Positions 1-9,025 of a stretch of 64,000 bases of DNA are shown in pieces. A program made the position numbers and the translations under genes. This DNA is from Vitrella brassicaformis (Eukaryota; Sar; Vitrellaceae): the NCBI GenBank assembly GCA_001179505.1, contig CDMY01000446.1, positions 1-64,000 of the forward strand. The letters run 5' to 3'. The notes beneath the pieces were generated by a model that was not told the DNA's origin, made no database searches, and worked only from the letters and a program-made list of their open reading frames with translations. Position 1 is the first letter of the stretch; every line of letters starts with the position of its first letter.

Positions 1-467
1 CCAAGTTGCTGCGCCCATGTGCGAAAAGGCCGGTGAGGACCTTTCCTGTAGTTAGCTCAATAGAGGATCTGCTGGGCGGTAAGTCCCAGAGTAAGAGTGC
101 TTTTACTTTAATAAAACCGATGGACTGGCCAATCAGTCAAAGTTATTTCTGTCCACGTATGGCATCATGAAGGGTGGTCAACACAGATCTCACTTCGGTG
201 ATGGCTGATAAGATCGTGCCTCCTCAGAATGCTTTCCTTGTCTTTCCTTGTCTTCTCCTCTCTCTCTCCGTTACACAGCAATCTACCCTAGCTCACAAGC
301 TCGCAGTGGTTCGTCTTGCCAAGCTGGCAAACCTGACAGGAACCTCTGGAATAATCACGGCCCAGTGTCGTTGAGGTGAGCGATGGACACACTGCACACC
401 CAGACGTGGGCATCTCGAGATATCTGATCCCTGCCGCTGTCTTTTGCGCTTCAGGCCCGCCACCTCT
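1..467. other. 5' flank and leader of the ankyrin-like gene
   Basis: No convincing protein is visible before the ATG at 468. A likely 5'UTR intron runs from about 374 (ggtgagc donor) to about 455 (cttcag acceptor), just before the start codon. The first 170 bases show nothing recognisable and may belong to the end of a neighbouring transcript. Confidence 0.4.
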
Positions 468-2162
468 ATGGCACACTTCGATGTGGAGCGAGGCGACATC
501 CGCTTCCGCGTCAAGGTGCCACACGGCTCCAGCGACTTCACATGTCGGCTGGCCGAAGGCGTCCTCCGCCGCAACATCACTGCTGCGCGGGTCAGGCTGC
601 TCATCCAGCTGGGCGCCGATCCCAATGCCACTGTGCAGCTCACAGACCTCAACGAGGGATGGGAGCTGGAGTTCTCCCTGATAGAGCTCTGCATTGACGG
701 ATGGGCGCGCGAGATGGCCTCGTCTGCGTACCTCTACGGCATTAGGTGGGAGGGCCCGGCAGACGGCGGAGCGTCGGTCGTGCGAGAAATGATCGCTGGC
801 GGAGGTCTCATAGCGGGATCGGTGGGCGAGACGGCCCTCTACCGCGCTGTGTGCAACGTCAACAGGAGCGTCGTGGACCTGCTGATTGGAATTGGGGTGC
901 GGCTAAGTGGTAATGAAGCAGAGGAGGAGGGCATCAGTGAGAGTTTGCTGGAGGACATGCTCGAGTACCACCGAGATCTGCACTTCGCCAACCACCGGCC
1001 AGCCAGCGGCCAAGACGTGCTCTACATGATCCGCACACTCACGCGCCGATGGCCCCACCTGCTGGCTCACGAGCGGACTCGCATCGACTGCCTGCGGGCA
1101 GTTCTCAACCACCCTGTGCTGGAGGCCGACGCACAGGAAGCCATCCTGACCCACCTGCACACCAACCCCCGCCCACTCCCCATCGACGACAGGGAGTTCG
1201 GCCGCCTTCTCGCCCGTGCAGCGAGGGGCATGCATCACACGTCCATCGACTGGCTGCACTCCACTGACCCGGCGGCCTTCAGGGCGAGCATCAACACCAG
1301 GGTGCTGGGGGCTACGCCACTCAGCCAGGCGGCGGGCGAGAGGATGAGGGACGACCTCCCAGATGACCTGGCTCAGGAGTGGGAGGCGGAGAGGGGGAGG
1401 TGCATTCGACGGATGATCCAGCTCGGCGCCTGTGTGGAGGCGGCAGGCGTCGCCCCCCTCAAAGCCAAGCCCACGGAACAGCGCCAGCAGTGGGAGAGGA
1501 GGGCGCTGCAGGCCTACAGTGCGGAGCTGAGCCAGCTGTCGACGGGCGAGGCCGTCATGGCCGCCGTCAACGCGGCCTTACGCCCTATGCGCACATGGGC
1601 GGCCAACCTTAGTGCTGCATTACCCGACATGACCACGGAGCAGCTGACGGCGGCCTTCCCCCACCAGAGCAGCCCCAGCCCCATGTCCCCCTCCCCCTCC
1701 CTCCCACCGCCCAGCGGCACCAGGCCCCTCAACCGCGACGTGTCGGCCTTCACATGGCGCATCGGGTCATTCTTCGTCGACCCATCGGCACTCGAGGGCG
1801 CCATCGAGACCCAGACGACCCTCGGCAAGCGCATCAACGCGGCAATGCGCCGGTATGTCGTCGAGGCGTCCTCCCTGTCCGTGTCGTGCAACCAGGAGAT
1901 CACCGGCACGAGCAAGGCTGACCACAAAAGGACGCGCGACGGGCAGCAGCTGGTGCGGCCTTCCCTGCAGTGCTTTGCGCTTGGAGGGGTCAGGGGTGCA
2001 CGGCTGGGCCTGCGGGAGGTGGTGCGCTGTGCCATAGCCGAGGAGGCAGCCAAGTACGGGCTGGCCGTGGACGGCATGTCCTGTGTCCCGCTTTTCGATT
2101 GGCGTCAGCTGGGCTATGTGGCGGGGGGAGGAGCTGTTTTTGTGTTGATGGGGATGGAATGA
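468..2162 (+). CDS. Ankyrin-like repeat protein, hypothetical
   Basis: Single-exon reading frame of about 564 residues, starting at the first ATG after a probable 5'UTR intron (MAHFDVERGD). The N-terminal 150 residues contain helix-turn-helix units of ankyrin type, for example VRLLIQLGADPNA and ETALYRAVCNVNRSVVDLL, and a further unit occurs near residue 300 (ATPLSQAAGERM then RMIQLGACVEA). A Pro/Ser-rich linker (about residues 405-425) separates them from a C-terminal globular region that I do not recognise. Ankyrin repeats mediate protein-protein binding; the partner cannot be inferred. No signal peptide or membrane segment is seen. The repeats are degenerate, so the family call is weaker than the gene call. 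Confidence 0.75.
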   Translation: MAHFDVERGDIRFRVKVPHGSSDFTCRLAEGVLRRNITAARVRLLIQLGADPNATVQLTDLNEGWELEFSLIELCIDGWAREMASSAYLYGIRWEGPADGGASVVREMIAGGGLIAGSVGETALYRAVCNVNRSVVDLLIGIGVRLSGNEAEEEGISESLLEDMLEYHRDLHFANHRPASGQDVLYMIRTLTRRWPHLLAHERTRIDCLRAVLNHPVLEADAQEAILTHLHTNPRPLPIDDREFGRLLARAARGMHHTSIDWLHSTDPAAFRASINTRVLGATPLSQAAGERMRDDLPDDLAQEWEAERGRCIRRMIQLGACVEAAGVAPLKAKPTEQRQQWERRALQAYSAELSQLSTGEAVMAAVNAALRPMRTWAANLSAALPDMTTEQLTAAFPHQSSPSPMSPSPSLPPPSGTRPLNRDVSAFTWRIGSFFVDPSALEGAIETQTTLGKRINAAMRRYVVEASSLSVSCNQEITGTSKADHKRTRDGQQLVRPSLQCFALGGVRGARLGLREVVRCAIAEEAAKYGLAVDGMSCVPLFDWRQLGYVAGGGAVFVLMGME

Positions 2163-2741
2163 GATAGATGAGTCAGTGGGGCTGGCTGATAGACAGAAAG
2201 CGGGCGGGCGCTGTTGTAAGGGAGGGAGCAGTGGCTGCCCTTTGGTGGTATGGTTAGTTCGAGTCTCTGTGAATAGCTGGGGTTGGTGGGGTCGACCCGA
2301 CCGGTGTGTCAGTCAGTGTCTGGAGGCTGTGATCGAGGGCTGACATTGAGCCGATAGAGAGCACATGCCGGTGGGCGTGAGGCAGCGGTGGCTTTGCATG
2401 GATGTCTCTGTGTGGGTAGGCGGCCTTGCAAAGCCTCTGCGTTGAACGCAAACCAGCACACGAAATCTACTCGTGTGGAAATTTCCTTGGTGACGGTCGT
2501 CTTATATCGGGGCCATCACAGTACCTCGTTGGTAGTAGTGTGTGCTGATGCTCATGTCCTCTTTTTCTGCACGGAAAGCATGAGTGTGTCAAGAGACGGC
2601 ACACATGTACACTCTTAGTGGACGAGTGATGTGGTGCGATGCGTGGCTAGCTGTTTGAATCAAGAGTATGTTGTCTGATGACGAAGGACACTCGGAAAGA
2701 AGAGGCTGCACACGAATCGACCACTAAATGTGTCTCACTCA
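2163..2741. other. Intergenic, convergent gene ends
   Basis: This 580 bp gap lies between the stop of the ankyrin-like gene and the stop of the minus-strand heptatricopeptide-like gene. It should hold both 3'UTRs. I see no further gene or clear structure. Confidence 0.5.
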
Positions 2742-5042
2742 CTAGCATGCACCCACGCCACACGTACCACCACTCTCTTGTTCGAAGGCAGAAAGTCTTC
2801 GGTTCTCGACACACCTCAGCAGCGCATCAGTGTTCGCCAACACATCAAGCCGCACCCACTGCAGAACACCCACGAGGTGATGTAGCACCGTCAGGCCGAG
2901 AAACACCTGCCTACAGCTCGCCTCGTCTATCGCTCCCCGCTGGAGAATCGCCCCCAACAACCGCTCAATCACCCCAATGCTTGTGACAAGACACAGGGAC
3001 TCCAGGTGCGCCACAGCCATCAGTGCGATTGAGAGACAGGCGACGTTCCATTCTCTCTGCCCGGCATTTGTCCTGCCGTCCACCGTCAAGTCCACGTGCC
3101 GCACAAGCCTCGTTGTGAGAGGAAGCGTCCAGCGGTACACGTCCAGCTTGGACAACGAGTGCAGAAGAGACGACATATTCTGCGCATCCACATGGACCCA
3201 AAATGCGTGGCAGTGATCCACCAATCTGTCCGCCCTCAGCTCATTCTTGTCCATGTTGTCATAATCGATAACAGCATCATCGTCTGGCTTGACGGCGGCA
3301 GCATCTGCAGCTGGCGCATCGTCATCCTCTGGTGGATGCGGGCATGACACAAGGAAGTTCTGCATTGCTGTGAGGAAGTCGGGCGGAGGCTGGTGCTGGA
3401 ATCTCCCTAGGGCGTTCAGCGTGAGCGATAAGTCGATGGCGTTGGCCTTCCACACGCTGCTGGCCATCTTGGCGACTAGCTGGTCGGTCAGCTGCCGGTG
3501 GAAGTACCCCAGCTTGGCGAGTGCGCTCAGCAGTATGCTGATGTCGCATGCACGGAGGCTGTCGATAAGCGGCCGGTTGCTCCTCTCGTGCCGCCTCTCC
3601 CCATGGCCCTTGAGCATCACCCTCACGGCCTCCTTAACGGCCGCCTTGACGTCAGGGATGCTCGCTGTGTCATCTTGTGTCGGGTGTTCGTCCTCGGCTT
3701 CGTGAGCTTCGATAGCAGAGTCGGGCAGAAGCAGCCCCAGTGAGTGTACGAAGGCCACAATCTCAAATGGCTTCATCTCTCGCATGACGGCAGGCAGCCG
3801 CCGGCACAGGACAATCATCAGCTCCTCGTCCCTCTCCTGCACCCTGGCATAAGCGTTGGCAACGTTCGCCAGGTCCAGCTGGTTCAGCTCGTGAGATCGA
3901 CGCTTCAGTTCGTCAGCCAGGAGGGAGTAAAGAGGCCGCCAGAAGACCCCAAAGCGCGACAGACCATTCAGAATGTTGGCCATGTTCTGTGGCGTGAAGT
4001 CGTGATAGCGCCCCCGCCGCACGAGTTGCTGGCTGAGCATGAGGAAGAGCTGCCGCACCTCTTGCGTGTCCTCAACGCGGCCATGAAAGCGGGCGTAGGC
4101 GTTGATGACATTCGAGTAGCCCTGTGGGTCGAATTCGCCCGCAATCCGATAAATGCGCCGAGTGGCCGCGTGCAGTAAGTGAGGCGGGAAGATATAGAGC
4201 TTGGCGAAGGCATTGAGGATGGTTGACAGCGAGTGGGGGCTGATGGTGTCGATCGATGCTTTGCTGCGGTCATCCGTGAGGATCTCCTGCATGCGATAGA
4301 AGAGGGGCTTCTTGCGGATGTTGAAGCGGGCAAACGCGTTCGCCACCATCGCCACGCCCTGGTGAGTCAAATAAGGCAGCCGGTCCAGCAGGATGGGGCT
4401 CATGAGCTCGAACAGAGCGGGCTCGTTGACATTGAGCTTGGCATAGGCATTGCATATGTTGGCGAGGGACAGATCATCGAGAGCAAAGCTTTGCACCAGT
4501 GCTGACACACGCCGCTGCAGTGCTCGAATGACATCGGGCGATACCTCTCGCCCCTGCACCTTGCCCATTGCCGAGGCCAACATCGACACGTCCTGTGGAT
4601 TGCCGCTGTCCCAGAGAGACTCCCCCAAGTCGACGGCTGCCCTGAGAGTCTCGTGGCCGCTCTCGCGGTGCCTCAGGTTGGCGAGGGCGTTGACAGTGAG
4701 GGCAATCTGCCGCACCTCCACGTGCCGCAACTCACCCACCAGCTCACGCGACAGGGTCCGGAAGAACGATGCGTCGGACATGTTGGTTCTCGCGAAAGCA
4801 TTGGCCAACAGCCCAATAGGTGCGCCGGAGAACTCGTGCAGCCGAGGCTCCAAGAGCGAGGCAGCGTGCCTCCAGAAGGGCGCATCAACGAGGGCATCGT
4901 CTTGCGCCAGCTTGTTGAGCGTGAAGGCGATGTCGTTGGGAGGCAGCTTGGGCATGACAGTGAGCATTTGTTTGGCGAGGCGGAGGGTCTCATCTCGGCC
5001 TCTGCTGTTGCTGTTGACAATGCGCTGAAGGATGTAGTGCAT
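2742..5042 (-). CDS. Heptatricopeptide/FAST-like repeat protein, probably organelle RNA binding
   Basis: Intronless frame of about 766 residues from the ATG at 5042 (MHYILQRIVNSNSRG); the frame is open slightly further upstream but has no ATG there. It consists of many helical repeats of 35-40 residues with the signature N-A-[FY]-A-[KR], such as LANICNAYAKLNVNEP, VAMVANAFARFNIRKK, LSTILNAFAKLYIFPP and LANVANAYARVQERDE. Repeats of this type occur in FAST-kinase/RAP proteins and in the heptatricopeptide proteins of apicomplexans, which bind organelle RNAs or rRNA fragments. I do not see a C-terminal RAP domain, and an acidic, Pro-rich insert interrupts the repeats near residue 600. Organelle location is inferred from the family; the leader is not diagnostic. 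Confidence 0.8.
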   Translation of the reverse strand: MHYILQRIVNSNSRGRDETLRLAKQMLTVMPKLPPNDIAFTLNKLAQDDALVDAPFWRHAASLLEPRLHEFSGAPIGLLANAFARTNMSDASFFRTLSRELVGELRHVEVRQIALTVNALANLRHRESGHETLRAAVDLGESLWDSGNPQDVSMLASAMGKVQGREVSPDVIRALQRRVSALVQSFALDDLSLANICNAYAKLNVNEPALFELMSPILLDRLPYLTHQGVAMVANAFARFNIRKKPLFYRMQEILTDDRSKASIDTISPHSLSTILNAFAKLYIFPPHLLHAATRRIYRIAGEFDPQGYSNVINAYARFHGRVEDTQEVRQLFLMLSQQLVRRGRYHDFTPQNMANILNGLSRFGVFWRPLYSLLADELKRRSHELNQLDLANVANAYARVQERDEELMIVLCRRLPAVMREMKPFEIVAFVHSLGLLLPDSAIEAHEAEDEHPTQDDTASIPDVKAAVKEAVRVMLKGHGERRHERSNRPLIDSLRACDISILLSALAKLGYFHRQLTDQLVAKMASSVWKANAIDLSLTLNALGRFQHQPPPDFLTAMQNFLVSCPHPPEDDDAPAADAAAVKPDDDAVIDYDNMDKNELRADRLVDHCHAFWVHVDAQNMSSLLHSLSKLDVYRWTLPLTTRLVRHVDLTVDGRTNAGQREWNVACLSIALMAVAHLESLCLVTSIGVIERLLGAILQRGAIDEASCRQVFLGLTVLHHLVGVLQWVRLDVLANTDALLRCVENRRLSAFEQESGGTCGVGAC

Positions 5043-5231
5043 CAATGTAGTGAGTGCATCAATCGCCCAAGTTGCCGGCAGCGGCCCTAATGACAGACGC
5101 AGGGGCGCCAAATCGCAAAGGGGAAGGATCTCCCTTCAAGCTCGCATCTGTAAACATTTGAGATCAAACGCGTGAAAAGACTACAGGGGCGAAGGGAGAG
5201 GTGACTGAGGGCTTTGCAGTGTGATACGACC
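5043..5231. promoter_or_regulatory. Compact divergent promoter
   Basis: Only 189 bp separate the start codon of the minus-strand heptatricopeptide-like gene from that of CKS1 on the plus strand. Both promoters must lie in this stretch. No TATA-like motif is convincing. Confidence 0.4.
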
Positions 5232-5885
5232 ATGCCGCACTATCCCGACACCATCGAATACTCGGACAAGTACCAGGTGAATGGCAGCACCGCTCCTGAC
5301 CCCTTGCAATGGCGCATCTGTTTGTTGGCTGGTCATCTGGTACATGCAGGACGATGTGTATGAGTATCGCCACGTCATTCTGCCGCATGCCGTAAAAGGA
5401 TCACCTCACAGCACAGCACGATGGATGGATGCCAGCGTACAAGGGCGCTCTTTGATGGGTGTGGAATTAACACCTACAGGTTGCTCGCAAGGTGAATGAG
5501 ATCCGTCGCCGCAAGCAAGACCAGCTGCTCACCGAGGCCGAATGGCGGTGAACTGCAATGAATGCTACACAAAGACAGAGGGACACGTGATGGGATGCCT
5601 TTGCGCATGGCATTCGTTGTGTGTACACGTACTGCTGCAGTGAGGTGGGCGTCGTGCAGAGTCGCGGCTGGGTCAACTACCACATCCACGAGCCGTACGT
5701 AACTACCCCATCCACATGCAATTAATGCAACCAGCCAGGAATGAATGCCATGCCTTGTGTGTGTGGTGAATGTGATTGATGTGGTTGGCATGGCATGTGC
5801 ATGTGTCAGGGAGCCTCACATTCTGCTGTTCCGCCGCAAGTTGGGCACCAACCCCAAGACGGGCCAGGTGGAGGGCAACAACTAG
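5232..5885 (+). CDS. CKS1: Cyclin-dependent kinase regulatory subunit CKS1/Suc1
   Basis: Five small exons join into a typical CKS protein: 5232-5276, 5350-5391, 5480-5547, 5641-5694 and 5810-5885, all with GT-AG introns and matching phases. Exon products include MPHYPDTIEYSDKYQ, DDVYEYRHVILPHA and a last part reading HEPEPHILLFRR. The family hallmarks are present: the YSDKY and YEYRHV phosphate-pocket segments, the EWR motif, and the HxPEPHILLFRR strand that includes the HxPEP hinge. CKS proteins bind the C-lobe of cyclin-dependent kinases and dock phosphorylated substrates during mitosis. The short C-terminal tail (KLGTNPKTGQVEGNN) is normal for the family. The exons are too short to appear as long open frames, but the identity is very secure. 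Confidence 0.96.
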
Positions 5886-7466
5886 CAGACCAATAAGTGA
5901 AGACAAGACAGACACATTCACAAACAACTGACACCGATGGTGGGGTGGGGGTGAGGGGGGCGAGCTGAGGCGGACACGACGCGTAGCCTTCCTTCTACTG
6001 AGATGAAGATGGCATACATTACCTGACAATACTATGATGTGTATGCGGTGGGTGGTGGACGGACGATGGATGCCCTCCCTGCGCTGCATGGACGTATTCT
6101 TCCCTCGATGGATGAAGCAGTGCACTCACTGCACGTGTGCCACTCATTCATGTGTGAAGGAAGGAGACTGACTGCTCAAGTAAGTATTTGTTCAAGGGCA
6201 GGGCACGGCAGCATTAATTGCATTCCCATGCACCACTCGAGCCATCCATCCATCCGAGTCCATCCGTGTGTTCGTATCTGTCCTCCGCACAGCACAGGTG
6301 CTCGCAGGCACCAACGCACACACAAGAACGAGCGTACCTACCACACACTTGGACCGACCATTGCTGCAGTGAGTGGCCCGCCCCGCCCCGCCTCACACCC
6401 CCGCACAACACATAAATGCAATGCATCCATCACTTGCCATCCACAGCCATGACCACGAGCCCCCAGAGATCGCCAGCACGAAAATACAAATCGCCAAAAA
6501 ACAACACGTCTGTCTGTCTGTTACCGGCCGGCCTGGTCTGCTGAAGCCAAAAGAATTTGTAACGAGGGCGCCCCCGTGTCTGTGTGTGCAAACAACACAC
6601 ACAGATTGAGTTCTTAATGAGCTATCTGCGATGCAATGTGGAGGGAGGGAGAGAGGGGGGAGGGAGGGAGGGAGGGAGGGAGGGAAAAGTATAGAGAGAA
6701 CAAATCCACTTTATCCATCCATCCAATGGCATCCATGACCGCCACACCACACAGAAACACACAAGCACGACGGAGAAAAGATCGTGACCATAAAGTGACG
6801 TTAGTCGCTGGCTTCCTCGGTTTCTTCTCGTGTCAAGCGAAGCGGATACATAATATCGGTAGGTGCGGTCGGTAATCCCTTTACTGTACTCACTGGTTCT
6901 CGGCAGCTCATTGGCGGCTGGGCTGGCTAGTCTGGTCTGTATACCATATCATCATAGTAAGTAAGAGTGAGGGCGGGTGAGTGAGTGAGTGAGCTATAGA
7001 TATTACATACCTACACAACACAGAGATTGACATACATACACACAGATGGGACAAGGCAAGGCAGGTATGACAGACACGACGGGACATGCAAGCAGGTAGG
7101 TAGCAGGTAGCCAGGCAAGGAAGGCACCAGCCGCACAAATACTTAGTAGTTGACTGACGATCATCGTGGTGTTAGTAGTACCCCGGCCAAGTACTTGAGT
7201 GTCGTAACAAGGCATGCATTGATTGCATCCGTTCGTCCGTCCGTGCGTCCAGCCCCTGCTGGCCAATCGTGTGTCGCGTCCCTCTCGTTATGTGTTGGGT
7301 GTGTCACACAACACAACGATGGACTGACTGACCGACTGTATGGAATGGATAGGTAGAAAAACGACCGATGGAGAACAGCCGCATGTGAGATTGAGCGATG
7401 GGGTGTGTAGGCAGGCATGCAGGTAGTGTCCACAAGCGCGGGTCGGGTGCGTCTCGACCGACCGAA
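5886..7466. other. Repeat-rich intergenic region
   Basis: About 1.6 kb between two convergent genes. It holds a (GGGA)n run near 6641-6685, several CATC/ATCC stretches and TG/CA-rich sequence. No reading frame looks like protein and no RNA gene is recognised. Confidence 0.55.
6641..6685. repeat. (GGGA)n microsatellite
   Basis: Purine-only run of GGGA units interrupted by a few GA pairs, in non-coding DNA. Confidence 0.85.
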
Positions 7467-8987
7467 TTAGGCCCTTGGGGTGGTCTTCGGCGTGCCGGCC
7501 AACGAATACAACCTACACCAAACACAGAGAGAGACAGGAATGATGTCTGTCGCCTTTTTGCTGCGGTGGTGCCCTGCCTGCCCACGCACGGTACGCACCT
7601 GAGTATTTTGAGTGAGGTGATGACATTTTCCCTGTCCTCGCCGCCCTCGTTGGTCAGCAGCACCAAGTGGGTCATCGAACCCTCACCACTGTCGTACTGA
7701 ACAGACAGACAACACACTCATAATTGCACGAGCAACTCTGGTGGAGTTTGTACCTCGATATCGATGGCGCGGCTCTTCTCCTCGCGCGTCAGCACGCGGA
7801 AGCAGGCATTCTGAAAGGTTAAGGGAGACCACACAATCATCACTGCCTTTGTAGCGCCTGTCAGTCTTGTCTTACCGAAGTCACTTTCGACTCCTCGAAG
7901 AACACCACATCCGATATCTGGTCAGACACACACACACACATGGCCGCCAGTCTAGCCAACGCACATTCCCTCTTCGCCATCTCGCTCACTGTCGTCAGGG
8001 GAATGTTCCTCGTCGCGTCAGGGCCCGTGATGATCATGTGCTGGAAGGACACCCGAATTTGATACACATACACGCACTGCTGCTGTCTGTGTCCGCTGGT
8101 GGCTGGCTGGCTGACCTTGAGCGACTCGGTGAGGTAGTATGTCGCCTCGACCACCTGCCCCGCACCTTGCAGTGTGTCGGGCTCCTTGACAAAGTGACAC
8201 TTGACGCCCACCACCGCCGCACGCGCAAACGCCTTCACCTGTGAAACACACACACGCGCGCACGGACAGAGAAAGAGAGAGTGAGCGAATGAGAACGAAG
8301 ATAAGCGTTGGATTCCTGCCTAACTGACTAACCATCATTTGCAGCCTGTCTTTCTCCCTCTGCTTCTCCTCTTGTGTCAGATAGGCCCCCGAAGTCTGCG
8401 ACACGTCATTGCGCGAGGCGTCCTCCCTCTTATCTGACAACAAGAACGGAAGCAACACGAGCTACAGCGCACCAGAAGACGTCGGTGTCAGTGTCACGTC
8501 CCCCCACCGTTCCCGGACGCGCCGGTGCCTTCCACCCTTGGAGTGGCAGACGACAACACCTCGGGCTCGTCTTCGCTGAAGGCCGACGCGTACGCCTTGC
8601 CGTGGTCGTGCTGAAACAGACAGACAAGCGGGGATGCCTTTTGATGCCTCCCCCCGCTGTTTGCTTTAGTTGTGGGCTGCTTGCCTGGTCGAAGGATATC
8701 TGTGTGACGGCTTCCCCCTTGCCTGGCTGTTCACACGCACAGCACGCGGCGAACATCTCGGGCTCCTCCTCTGTCTTCGTCGACGGATCCAGCCTCTTAG
8801 TGCTCTCACACTTGAGATACCGACACTTTTCCTTCTTGCTTCCGTGCTTGTCGTGTTTATGCTGTCGAACCCAACACCTCTTTGGAAGCCCCCTCCTGCC
8901 AGAGACGTCTGCGTTCTTGCGATTGCGAGCTTGGGGGAGGGGGCTGCGAGCTTTCTTTGGCGTCTTTTTTCCTTTTGTGAAGGCCAT
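7467..8987 (-). CDS. Hypothetical protein with possible PH-like C-terminal domain
   Basis: A minus-strand multi-exon gene. It starts at MAFTKGKKTPKKARSP (ATG at 8987) and ends with LYSLAGTPKTTPRA and TAA at 7467-7469. The N-terminal 100 residues are very basic with Cys/His (KRCWVRQHKHDKHGSKKEK, CCACEQ). They are followed by an acidic linker, a short coiled stretch (LTQEEKQREKDRLQMM) and a compact C-terminal domain of alternating strands: AAVVGVKCHFVK, QVVEATYYLTESLK, HMIITGPDATRNIPLTTVSE and MTHLVLLTNEG. This pattern resembles PH-like folds, such as those of alveolate inner-membrane-complex sub-compartment proteins, but I cannot confirm it. One intron near 8690 appears to use a GC donor, and the junction near 7930 is not resolved. 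Confidence 0.65.
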
Positions 8988-9025
8988 CTCTTCTGCGTGT
9001 GAACCGCTTTCTCCTTTGAAAAAAA
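8988..9025. promoter_or_regulatory. 38 bp gap between divergent start codons
   Basis: The start codons of the minus-strand hypothetical gene (8987) and the plus-strand CDPK (9026) are only 38 bp apart. The two 5'UTRs and promoters must therefore overlap each other or the opposing coding sequence, unless one true start lies further in. Confidence 0.45.
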
